Of a stretch of 64,000 bases of DNA, positions 1-8,846 are shown piece by piece. The notes below the pieces were generated by a model. That model saw nothing but the letters and a program-made list of their open reading frames with translations. It ran no database searches and was not told the origin of the DNA. The stretch's first letter is position 1, and each line of letters opens with the position of its first letter. The DNA is taken from positions 96,828 to 160,827 of the forward strand of contig JACTVC010000049.1 of assembly GCA_018417955.1 (NCBI GenBank), given 5' to 3'. Origin of the DNA: Laccaria trichodermophora (Eukaryota > Basidiomycota > Agaricomycetes > Agaricales > Hydnangiaceae). Made by a program: the position numbers and the translations under genes.

Positions 1-1
1 A

Positions 2-115
2 ATTAGATGGAAAGGTTATGGGCCTGCGGACGATTCCTGGATCTCGGAATACGACCTCAGGAATTCGCCTCAACTTAAGCGAGAATACCTTGAGTCTAAA
101 GGTCTAGCCATCTAA
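2..115 (+). CDS. C-terminal chromodomain tail of a Ty3/gypsy polyprotein (5' end outside window)
   Basis: The frame is open from the window edge to a TAA at 113-115 and encodes 37 residues. The stretch WKGYGPADDSWISEYDL followed by a short basic tail is the second half of a chromodomain as found at the C-terminus of chromovirus integrases, where it is thought to target integration to marked chromatin. The protease, reverse transcriptase, RNase H and integrase core would lie upstream, outside the window. The extra ORF and LTR downstream agree with this reading. Family placement is confident; activity of the element cannot be judged. Confidence 0.8.
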   Translation: MRWKGYGPADDSWISEYDLRNSPQLKREYLESKGLAI

Positions 116-335
116 TCAAGCCCCTAACCGCTCCAGGCGCTCCTTCCTAAACCATAACCATAACTCTACGTCTATTAGGTAATACTACTGTACAGCCGAA
201 TTGAGACTCCGAAGGTCCCTTTCTAAAACAAACCTTGAACTCGCCTGGTCAACAACCATCAATACCCCTTCCAGCTTGCCTGCCTCGAGCGTCCCGCCGC
301 TGTAAAGCGCGAACGCGAAGGGCGCAGTACGAAGG

Positions 336-3300
336 ATGTCAGGTCGACCTCAACACATTCCTGGACCTGGAAACAATGACACGAGGCGCTTCATTCCCAG
401 CCGGATACCCAGTTTCGCGGACTATGACCGAATTCCTTTACTGCCAGCTCCGCCTTCCTACCCCCTGCCCGTCGCCATTCGTCGCAGATTGGTACGAATG
501 GGAGAAAGGTTGTGGGAAATCATCTCCCCGAATTCATATCGTCATGCTTACTGTCCGGGCTCGAGACCTGACAACCTGAATCAGTATATCAACTCTTTTG
601 AAGAACAGAACCGTTGTTACGATGGACACATAGGACCATTTGACCCTACAAAGAACGCCCAGCTCTGCCTTCCTGGAAAGGAATGGAGAGCCCTAATCAT
701 AACGCCCGCTGCGGGAGATCCGCGCGATAGTCCTGAATTTGAATCGGTTAATAACTGCTGGAGGAGCGATGGAACTCCCGCTATAGACACTGGAAGATTA
801 CAAGACGACTACATCGACAAATTAATAAAAATCAATCAAGAGACGGACCGACGAATTGAAACCTTACACCAAGCGTACCTGGACCTTTACTTCTTCGACA
901 ACGAGCAGAGGGAGCTGTGGAGTGTCAGCGTTCGTCCTTCCTACCCCACTTCTGAACAAATCGCCTCTCTCCGACAACTCAGACGATTCGCAGCTGCCGT
1001 TGACCGCGTCACGGAAATACAGCGCGGCATAAAGGACAAGCGTGCATTCATTGACTATGTGGCGCGTTTGCCTGGTTCTCGTTTCTGGATGCCGGATTCG
1101 GAAGCCGAGGTAGATTTCGCCGATGATCGCTACATAGGGGTCTGGTTAAATGGAATGGAAGAACGTACGGCCCGCTGGTACTTGAAAGAAGGAATTCCTT
1201 GTTTCATAGCCAGAGAAATCCCACCCACTGAGCGCGTGCAACTCGCTGCTCGGGAAGCTATGATCGACTTTGCCGCCGGAACCAACTCTTCACCGATTCA
1301 TTGGAATGTGAACGAGTACGACGTTAGAGCCATTTCCCGAGGGGACTTGACTATAACGGATCCGTTGAGATCTTTCGATCCTGGTTGGATTTGGCCAGTC
1401 CCTCCTAGCAAACCTGACTCCAAAAACCGTAAAAAGGCAAAGGATCAGGAGACCGGCAATTATAGCCCTCCTCCGCCGGTGACGGTTATCGTGGACAGAG
1501 ACAGAGTCCCATGGATCAAACCCCCGCCTGTTCAAAGAGCTGAACCTTCGCGTGCCGGCGCTCCACCGACGGAGAAGAAGAAATGGAGGAAATTCGTGGA
1601 GCAACATCAGCCAGAAGGAACGTTCAGGGAGGGTGGAGCTAAGACAAACCCTGACCATCGAACGCATAGTCGTTACGATCGAGAGAGACGTTGGCATATT
1701 TTCTTCCTGCACGCTTCCAAGCCACCTCCTGGTTGTGTCTCGAACGTGAGCGTATACGGCCAACCGTGCCCTCCAGGAATCTATCGTGATTTGGGTAAAG
1801 TTCGCCTTCGACAGCCTTCGTGGATCTACAACAGTCTGGACCCTCAACCTGGCGACGCAGGAAGGGAAGCCCCAACCCCTAAACCTGAAGATCTGCCCTA
1901 CCTGCGAGATCCCCCTCGTCCTCCTTCTGATCACGATAGCGATAGCGACGACGGCCATTACCCGGACCTTGACTTCCTAGTTCAGTCAGTGAGGACCGAT
2001 GAGAATACTGGGAGCGCGACCGTTACCCTCGCAGCCCCTGGCATGAATTCCTTACCCGCAGCCATAGGCGCGACGGAATCCCCAGTATCCCAGGCCACAG
2101 AGCCTAACCCAGCACCAACTACTTCCTCTGCCGCCTGTACGGAGAAAAGGAAATCAGATGAGGAAATGTCACTAGGAGATGAGGATTCAGCAGGAGAACC
2201 AATGGGCCCGCAGATTCCCCTCAATTTCATGGTCGAAGACTCGATTGACGTAAGGATGGATACGGTCCCGGACGACCCCCTGGAATTCGCGTCTTCTTAC
2301 TTAACGCTCTACGGATTGCCGCTTACGCTGGATTTCGTGTCCATTCAGATGTTAATTATGGATATAGGAACTAGACTCCAAGTACCAATACGACGAATCT
2401 TCAGGACGACAGTCGGTCAGCACCAGAGCTTCTGGCTCGAAGCAGGGACGGTTAACCAGGCGAGACAGCTGAGGAGTTACATGCACCACCGTCAAGAGAA
2501 TGGAATCGAGTTGCTGGCCACCTTCACTAACTACGAGAACTACCTTAGAGCTCTAAGGCAGTCGACTCACACCTGGCCTAGTTCCTCTGCCCTCTATCCA
2601 ATCCCTAGTGTCGACCCTCAGCCCTCTCAGCCACCCCCTGCTAGCTCAACAGGTGCTCCCTCGGCAGCAGCTGGTTCTTCTCCTCGCAGGACAACAAGCC
2701 GGGATCGACCAACTCGTCGATATCAGCGTAGTCCTAGGGTGTCAGATCGCTATAACCATGCCAAGCGCTCGCGTTCTAGGTCTCGCTACCGTTCACCAGA
2801 GCGACCTGCATACTCTCGACGGCGTTATCAGCGTTCTCCTTCTCCCCGACCCAGGAATCGAGCTCACTACCGACGCTCCGCATCCCCGAGAAGATATCGC
2901 CATCTCTCGCGGTCGCCATCCCCTAAGTTGAGTCCGCCGTTGATGGAGAGCTCTTCCCTCGTTCACGCCCAACCGCCGATTATCCAAGGTGTCTCCGGGC
3001 ATGCACTCCTCCCTAGCGCTATCGCGCAAATCCCGCCGCCTTCGAGCGCGCTTCCTGTAGTCCCTAATGCCCCAGCTGCTCTCAACCTGTCCCCTAACGC
3101 CCCGCTGCCTTTTGGCGCGAACGTTGCCTTCATGTGGTCGCCCTCGGGAAATACCTTTAGTCCAGTCTTGTTGCAGGGGAACACCGCTGTCATACCTTAT
3201 CCCTTGCCTCCGTCAGGACCTACCCCGAGTGCTCTGTTACCCTGGCCAGTAGCGGCAGCGCTGCCATCCATGACTGGGAACTCAGCAGCTCGCCTTGACA

Positions 3301-3509
3301 CTGACAGGCCCTTAGCGCTACGCATCTCCAACGCGATAATTCCTTCCCCTAACTCCCCTCCTCCTGAGAACGTCCGACCTACCTTGATGTCCCGCATGAC
3401 GGACGATCTGGCCTCCAGATTGCGCGACCCAGAGGGGTCTACCTCGCTCTCTGCTCGGCTATCGGACCCTCACTATCCCCTAGCTGCTAGGCTAGGAGGG
3501 GATGATTGA
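336..3509 (+). CDS. Extra ORF (1,057 aa) between gypsy pol and the 3' LTR
   Basis: A long uninterrupted frame starts 220 bp after the polyprotein stop and ends just before the 3' LTR, so it belongs to the retrotransposon. I do not recognise a catalytic domain. The first ~350 residues look globular, rich in W, Y and charged residues, and include the segment RYIGVWLNGMEERTARWYL. Residues ~355-650 are proline-rich and acidic linkers. Residues ~655-745 have the spacing of an RRM-like fold (LTLYGLPLTLDF near the start), but this is weak. Residues ~795-870 are a dense RS/SR-rich tract as in splicing factors, and the rest is proline-rich. A role in RNA binding, nuclear handling of the element RNA, or an accessory gag-like function is inference only. 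Most Ty3/gypsy elements carry no such ORF. Confidence 0.75.
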   Translation: MSGRPQHIPGPGNNDTRRFIPSRIPSFADYDRIPLLPAPPSYPLPVAIRRRLVRMGERLWEIISPNSYRHAYCPGSRPDNLNQYINSFEEQNRCYDGHIGPFDPTKNAQLCLPGKEWRALIITPAAGDPRDSPEFESVNNCWRSDGTPAIDTGRLQDDYIDKLIKINQETDRRIETLHQAYLDLYFFDNEQRELWSVSVRPSYPTSEQIASLRQLRRFAAAVDRVTEIQRGIKDKRAFIDYVARLPGSRFWMPDSEAEVDFADDRYIGVWLNGMEERTARWYLKEGIPCFIAREIPPTERVQLAAREAMIDFAAGTNSSPIHWNVNEYDVRAISRGDLTITDPLRSFDPGWIWPVPPSKPDSKNRKKAKDQETGNYSPPPPVTVIVDRDRVPWIKPPPVQRAEPSRAGAPPTEKKKWRKFVEQHQPEGTFREGGAKTNPDHRTHSRYDRERRWHIFFLHASKPPPGCVSNVSVYGQPCPPGIYRDLGKVRLRQPSWIYNSLDPQPGDAGREAPTPKPEDLPYLRDPPRPPSDHDSDSDDGHYPDLDFLVQSVRTDENTGSATVTLAAPGMNSLPAAIGATESPVSQATEPNPAPTTSSAACTEKRKSDEEMSLGDEDSAGEPMGPQIPLNFMVEDSIDVRMDTVPDDPLEFASSYLTLYGLPLTLDFVSIQMLIMDIGTRLQVPIRRIFRTTVGQHQSFWLEAGTVNQARQLRSYMHHRQENGIELLATFTNYENYLRALRQSTHTWPSSSALYPIPSVDPQPSQPPPASSTGAPSAAAGSSPRRTTSRDRPTRRYQRSPRVSDRYNHAKRSRSRSRYRSPERPAYSRRRYQRSPSPRPRNRAHYRRSASPRRYRHLSRSPSPKLSPPLMESSSLVHAQPPIIQGVSGHALLPSAIAQIPPPSSALPVVPNAPAALNLSPNAPLPFGANVAFMWSPSGNTFSPVLLQGNTAVIPYPLPPSGPTPSALLPWPVAAALPSMTGNSAARLDTDRPLALRISNAIIPSPNSPPPENVRPTLMSRMTDDLASRLRDPEGSTSLSARLSDPHYPLAARLGGDD

Positions 3510-3797
3510 ATGGAGGTAGATTCCCCTGCAGCCATGAATCCTAGGGAGTTCGAGGAAGCGCACTTAGCGGCGATCAACAACATGATGGCCTCAGCAGGAC
3601 CCTTGGTGTTGGATCCGGTACAGTATGATTACCCGGGCACCAATGCTTCGCACAGCGACTTGGAAGACGGTGAAATGGAAGATCAAATGGCGGATTTAGG
3701 GTGGAAAAGGACTAAACGAGGCAAACGTGCTGGCCGACGGATTCAAAACATTCGGAAGCGAGATGAAAATCGTAGGCGCAGACAAGATCGACGTTAA
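3510..3797 (+). CDS. In-frame C-terminal extension of the extra ORF after a single TGA
   Basis: The preceding ORF ends in TGA, and the next codon, in the same frame, is ATG. It opens a further 95 codons ending in a strongly basic tail (KRAGRRIQ... RRRRQDRR) like an RNA-binding or nuclear-localisation signal. Three explanations fit: one original ~1,150-residue protein broken by a nonsense change, stop-codon readthrough, or reinitiation at the abutting ATG. The sequence cannot separate these. The acidic segment DLEDGEMEDQ precedes the basic tail. Confidence 0.55.
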   Translation: MEVDSPAAMNPREFEEAHLAAINNMMASAGPLVLDPVQYDYPGTNASHSDLEDGEMEDQMADLGWKRTKRGKRAGRRIQNIRKRDENRRRRQDRR

Positions 3798-3830
3798 TCA
3801 GCTCAAGGATTGAAGGATGCTCCAATCTCA

Positions 3831-3841
3831 TGGGGGGGCTT
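3831..3841 (+). other. Polypurine tract of the gypsy element
   Basis: A run of seven G residues lies immediately before the TGTAACGG start of the 3' LTR, the expected position of the plus-strand priming site of a Ty3/gypsy element. Confidence 0.6.
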
Positions 3842-4212
3842 TGTAACGGCGGACAGACGTCCTAGTACGATTACATGATATGGGACCATCGTTTACCTTT
3901 GTTTATCTCTTGTTGTATATAGTTGAGCTACGTTTTCTTTGAATTACTTACTTGATAACCACACTATATACGCATGTGGATTGGGTCACGGATACGTCTT
4001 ACGGCTGGGCAGCCTAATGCCTCCCCTCCGGGATACCAGAGCCCGACGTCGGGTGACAACGTCCCCTTTCCTGGGTCACTGGAAACTCCTCGCGTGAAGT
4101 CGTGCCACGCCTTCACGCCCCGTTCCCTCTCTCGCGTACCTCTCATATTCTCCGCTGCCATCAAGCGCGCGCGACAACATCGAGAAGCCACGGACGATAA
4201 CCCGGTTTCACA
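3842..4212 (+). repeat. Putative 3' LTR of the Ty3/gypsy element
   Basis: The segment starts TGTAACGG right after the polypurine tract and ends ...TTCACA, giving the TG...CA ends expected of an LTR (about 371 bp). It contains a TATATA-like stretch near 3915 and a GC-rich second half. The 5' LTR is outside the window, so neither the 3' boundary nor a target-site duplication can be confirmed. Confidence 0.6.
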
Positions 4213-4439
4213 GGCATATTTAGCTGAAAAACCGGTCTTGAACTGGTTGTAACCAGTTTGGACCAAGACCAGTCCAAAGACCGAAAAAGACTGCAGTCTT
4301 GGTCTTTTCCGGTCCTGGTCCGGTCTTTTGAGGTTTTAGGAATTGTGTGGACCGGTCTAGGTCTCGGTCTTTTCGTTTTGGGTCAAAAAACCGGACTGGA
4401 CTGGACTTTCAAGCACTAAAGATGAGGGCCTAGATAAAT
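4213..4439 (+). repeat. Degenerate ACCGGTC/GGTCTTGG-rich repeat
   Basis: The stretch is built of short alternating inverted motifs (ACCGGTC, GGTCTTG, CCAGTTT and their complements) with no open frame. It looks like a low-complexity end of an old repeat. No boundaries or target duplications could be fixed. Confidence 0.4.
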
Positions 4440-4659
4440 AGATGGGGATCATACCTGGTTGAGGAGTGAGATGTCAAGATGAGAGCCTAGTGGAAAGGGG
4501 AATCTTGTTCTCACTCCTCAACTGTGGGGGGTATATCTAAAAATATATTGAGGCCTGGTGGCACACATCCAGGCATGGATCACGTGAGTTACAGGAGAGA
4601 GCAGCGGCTCTGAATTGTGTGTCAGCGGCTTAGCCTTGGACGGTTTTCATTGGACTTGA
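4440..4659 (-). repeat. Diverged older A-type repeat (A') flanking the Ngaro element
   Basis: This stretch follows the A repeat at 4825-5192 in order and spacing but with many differences: the 'gaggagtgagatg ... ctcactcctcaac' hairpin, the 'gcagcggctctgaattg' block and the final 'tcattggacttga' all have counterparts. It is therefore a remnant of an earlier member of the same family, cut exactly where B2 of the younger element begins. Confidence 0.6.
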
Positions 4660-4778
4660 CCAATGACGCTTAAGCTTGATGGCGTTACAGAGGCGACGTG
4701 GGACATGAGATAGCCAAAAAATCAGAAATCGGGTGCCGCGGGCAGCCGATTCCGACACATTTCCACTCGAGGTATGGC
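4658..4778 (-). repeat. B2 repeat of the Ngaro element (121 bp)
   Basis: Identical by eye to 5191-5311. It abuts the older A' repeat at a shared GA dinucleotide. Confidence 0.85.
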
Positions 4779-4824
4779 GAGGTATGTAATGTACATGTAA
4801 ATATATAGGAAGAGGGTGGGTGGG

Positions 4825-5192
4825 TGACGAAAAATGAGAGAAAAGCTCAACTATGAGGATAGAGTGAGCTATTGTAACAACAACCCTAGAGAAGAAAAGA
4901 AATTCGCACCTAGCTGAGGGAGTGAGGTGTTGAAACGAGAGCCCTACAGAAAGGGGGGTTTCATCTCACTCCTCAGCTGGTAGTGCGAATCTAAAATAAG
5001 ATAAGATCCAAGCGTGGATCATGAAGCGTGTATCCAAGCGTGGATGTCGAAGCACATATCCAAGCGTGGATATTCAATGAGCAGCGGCTCTGAGTTACGC
5101 GTCAGCGGACACGGAGAGTTTGAAGTTGTGCGCGTGTAACTCAAGCTTTGGCCAGCTTTCATTGGACTTGAGTAAACAACGTTTAAACTCGA
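4825..5192 (-). repeat. A2 repeat of the Ngaro element (368 bp)
   Basis: Identical by eye to 9958-10325 over 368 bp. It contains a long imperfect hairpin around 4913-4979 and three copies of the 14-bp palindrome-like motif ATCCAAGCGTGGAT at 5006, 5032 and 5058, exactly 26 nt apart. It overlaps B1 by the dinucleotide GA. Confidence 0.85.
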
Positions 5193-5311
5193 CCAATGAC
5201 GCTTAAGCTTGATGGCGTTACAGAGGCGACGTGGGACATGAGATAGCCAAAAAATCAGAAATCGGGTGCCGCGGGCAGCCGATTCCGACACATTTCCACT
5301 CGAGGTATGGC
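5191..5311 (-). repeat. B1 repeat of the Ngaro element (121 bp)
   Basis: Identical by eye to 4658-4778. It lies downstream of the recombinase gene and directly abuts A2, forming the B1-A2 junction expected from a circular intermediate. Confidence 0.85.
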
Positions 5312-5596
5312 TATAGTCCTATATTGAAGAAATAAAAAATAAAGTGATGAGTTCACATAGTGAAGGATGTGAGGAGCGGGGGGAAAGGTCTCGGTACATG
5401 CAGGATAAAAATTCAAAAAATTACAACTTGTCCGATAATAAAGTGGTTGATGTCCATAGTAGTCGAGATGGCGTAAGGCCATACGTGTTGGGGTTGATAA
5501 GAGTCCATGGGTGAGAAGAGTCTGTTGGTAAAGTAGATAAGAAAAGTCTATTGAGAAAAAGAAAAGGAAAAAAGGTCGTTTCTCCAAAGCGTGGAG

Positions 5597-6616
5597 TTAG
5601 TTCTCCAAAGCGTGGAGAAAGGTGGTTTGGGATCGCTTAGTTTGTCCGAAAAGGAGTGCTTGAATGAGCACGGGGTTTTTTCGAACGTAGATTTTGAAGG
5701 CGTCTGATGCCCATCTGCCAATAGCTTGAATTATTGAGGGTGGTACACCATTCTCGGCTAGGGAGGTGGCTCCTCCAGCACGGAGTGATTGGCTGGCAGT
5801 GTCGGAATTGAAGAATCGACGCAATCGTCGTATGAAAAAGGAGCGGGTAGGTACCGTGCCTTTGCTGGTGAGCCATAACAGTGAGCTAAATGGGAATTTA
5901 GCATCACGGGCTTGTAGATACTTCAAAAATTGTTTGTGAGGGTCAAACTTGTGTGGGTTTTTGCGTATGATGATCGTATTTCCTTTGAAAAACCTGTCGG
6001 CCTTATGTCCAGGCAGGAAGAACTTGTAGGAAACGTCGTCAGATTGCACCGAGCTGCGCTTTGTGACCTTTCTCGGATCTCGGAGTTCTGGGTCGTCAGG
6101 GTAAGTCATTTCACCTAGTCGGAGTAGTGCAAAGAAACCCGTCAATAGCTGAGCAAGGAAGAGCGTGTCGTCATAATCAGTGGAGGAGGAGAGCGCATCG
6201 ACGACGGTTTCGAGGTCTCCTATGGTGAGAGCACGTTTGCGCGAGGTGGGGACGGCTCGCATTCTTTTGCAGCCCTGCAATGTACGATGTACCAGAGCAG
6301 AGTTGCGAGAGGACCGAATATTCGGGAAGTAGGGTTCCAATTGATGGCATATGCCTGATAGGTACATTCCCACCGAATCGGGTTTGATGTGGTGGCACAT
6401 GTAGACGGTGAATAAGCTTAAGGTATCAGGGGTTGGGTCTAGTGGGTAGTCGTGCATTTTCACGAAGTTTAAGTAGGAATTGAGTGCTGATCCGTAATTT
6501 TTCCAGGTTGAATTGTCCACTGCTTGTCTGAGGGCAATAGCACGCTCATGGACGAGGCGCTCCCGCGTCCAGACTTCCCTGAGGGGTTGTCTGGACTTGA
6601 CATTTGACAAGATCAT
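5597..6616 (-). CDS. Tyrosine recombinase (YR) of the Ngaro element
   Basis: The 339-residue protein would integrate circular element DNA by strand exchange. The first catalytic Arg lies in LLRLGEM, the box-2 Arg in SLRAGGATSLAENG, and the nucleophile Tyr in IYVRKNP after IGRWASDAF; the usual box-2 histidine is replaced, as in related copies here. The frame is open upstream to 6712, but the start at 6616 is chosen because MI..SRQP aligns with the starts of the two other YR genes in this window (57089 and 60068). The stop is flanked by a 15-bp duplication (5582-5596 and 5603-5617). The frame is intact. Confidence 0.8.
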   Translation of the reverse strand: MILSNVKSRQPLREVWTRERLVHERAIALRQAVDNSTWKNYGSALNSYLNFVKMHDYPLDPTPDTLSLFTVYMCHHIKPDSVGMYLSGICHQLEPYFPNIRSSRNSALVHRTLQGCKRMRAVPTSRKRALTIGDLETVVDALSSSTDYDDTLFLAQLLTGFFALLRLGEMTYPDDPELRDPRKVTKRSSVQSDDVSYKFFLPGHKADRFFKGNTIIIRKNPHKFDPHKQFLKYLQARDAKFPFSSLLWLTSKGTVPTRSFFIRRLRRFFNSDTASQSLRAGGATSLAENGVPPSIIQAIGRWASDAFKIYVRKNPVLIQALLFGQTKRSQTTFLHALEN

Positions 6617-6635
6617 TTTTGCGCAGCCCCCAGCG

Positions 6636-8846
6636 TCAATTGAATATGGTAAGTCCAGGCACATGTTGTCGTGCAAGGTCGAAATTGCTCCGCAATATCG
6701 CATCGGCAACATAGTTAAGTTCTCCTGTGATATGGAGCACGCGTAGGTGGAGGCTACCCTTTATGAGGGTGTCGGCGGCACTGATGAGGATGCTGTTATA
6801 TCGCGGAAGGCATCGCAAAGTATTGAAGATGGCCACTGTATTATCATTATCAGTGTAAATCAATATGCGCGACGATTTTGTAGGGTGTTGTGAGTCATCG
6901 ATGTAGTGGAGTGCAGACAGGACACACAACGCCTCGAAGTAAAAAATTTGTTCCTTGTTTAATCCATCAGGTACAGGTGAGTAGAAGCCGACACATTTGT
7001 CAGGCCACCAAAACCCCATACCCTCAAGACAGGCATCACAGTATATCGTGAAATCGGCAGATGAGGCATCCCATCATAAATGTTGGATGAGGCGAATCCC
7101 TGAATCTTTTTCAAGGTGTCCAACTGCCCAGGACAAGTCGGCGCGAACAGCGTTATTAATTCTGACACATCTGTTTGGGGCATTTTTGCCACTTATCTTT
7201 GCATAGAAGTTGTTGAGAGCAGGTCGGAGGAGAGGGAAGACGTTGAAGCTCCAGTTCATCCAACCAGCTAAGCGTTGCCATTCCTTTAGTGAAAATCTTC
7301 GACGGTTGGTAATGAAATCGGTTATGGCAGCGATTAAGTCTTGCAATGAATCCGGGGGCATGGACATGGTCAGCTCATTAGCATCGACTTCTATTCCAAT
7401 GATGGTGAGGACTGAGCCATAGACTTGTTTCTTCTCCTTGTGTGGCAAGTTAATCTCATCCCAGAGTTGTAGGATCTTGACTTGATTCGTGGGCATGAAC
7501 TTTCGATAAGGTTCATACCAAGTCACATTGTCTGTATGCTCGGGACTGAACGAGTCGTCTGAGTATGTTCCCAGTAACTCCACATTGCGCTTTTTCTTCG
7601 CAATCCACGAGACGAGGGACATAAAAGCAATCCAGTTACAACCTGAACCGCGTCCGCCGAAGGCACAATTCCTGTCAATATGTAAGGAGCCATCAATCCG
7701 ATTTGCTTGCTTTATTTGCCAATAAGGGTGTACTGGTAGTAGCCAATAAGCTTCGGCGACGTCAGACTTGAAGAGGGTTCGAGGTGAGTCAGGACTTCGA
7801 CGATGCATTGATAGGAGAAACTCCCCGAGATGGCGCAGGTTATCTAGTGGGTACCCGACAATGTCATCACAGGGTATCATACTGTTCAAAGAGCAATTCC
7901 CTGCACTTTGGTGAGTAACCATTCACAAATCTGTTGAATGAGGTTTGGGAATGGCAAATACTGGCATGCAATACATCCCTGGTAAAAGTTTTTCTCCAAA
8001 TGCTTCAGAGAAACGCCCCTTGAATATTTCGTGATCACGTTGGTCACGTAAAAATTGGGCTTCCTTGGGATCATCCATTTGAGGGTAGGAAAGGTCGAGC
8101 GTGTCTGGATATTCTCCAATGTGGGTATCGGCCCATGGCCAGAAACCCTCACGGAGACCACGGCACACTGACTCTACGAATGGTTGGTTTGGGTGCGATT
8201 CCAGGAGAAGTTGAAAGCGGTCGACATAGATGGGGGTAACGATGTCGAAAAGGTTTGGGTTTTCTGTAATTGTCTTCATAGTGACAGGGTTAGCCAGTTC
8301 TGAGCTTGGAATGGTTGGCAGGGGTTTTGCTGTTTCAGACCAATCAGCGGACGATTTGGAGAAATAGTCATAACCCTCCCAGATATTATGACGAAGGTAC
8401 TTAGGTTGAAGGTCTAGAGCTAGATCCTTCTTTACAATCGCCAGACTTTTCGCCGTGACCTGTGCGTTTGCATTTTCTGCAGGCATGCTTGAATCGACAG
8501 TCTTCGGCTGAGTTCTTGCACCTGTTGATTGAATTATAATGGTGGCATAGTTCGGCTTTTGAGATCGTTCTGCCTGTGAGTCGCTTAGACGTGAGCCGAG
8601 AATGGTCTGACTCAATCCCGTCTGGCATGACGATGGCTGAATAGAATCTGGAAAAACGGTGGGTGTCTGTAAGTAAAGCATTCTGGCCTCCCCCGACTTC
8701 GTTCCTGATGGCAGTATCATACAGGATGATTTTTCGGTGGGAGGATGCGACTCTGGCTGAGAAATGGCCCTCAATGTATTCCCCATACTCCCGGAGTTCT
8801 CGCTCTCGATGAGGGAAAGCGAATTTAATCGCTTTGATGGTCGCAT
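6636..8846 (-). pseudogene. Reverse transcriptase-RNase H of the Ngaro element, two in-frame stops
   Basis: One continuous frame encodes an RT palm (FKSDVAEAYWLLPV; catalytic box GTYSDDSF around 7560-7550) followed by RNase H (WDASSADFTIYCDA, YTDNDNTVAIFN, YVADAILR) and no integrase, as in DIRS/Ngaro elements. TGA at 7925-7923 replaces the residue between KPHSTDL and MVTHQSAG, probably an Arg CGA. TGA at 7076-7074 sits where the family usually has Trp before WDAS. Near the end, the conserved tail QLTLGAAQK lies in another frame, suggesting one more indel. The frame is +1 relative to gag and overlaps it; the true start is uncertain. Confidence 0.8.

Noticed and set aside
1290..1958. 222-codon minus-strand frame opposite the gypsy extra ORF
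   Set aside because: Basic, low-information translation antisense to a longer coherent frame; no start context, motif or introns.
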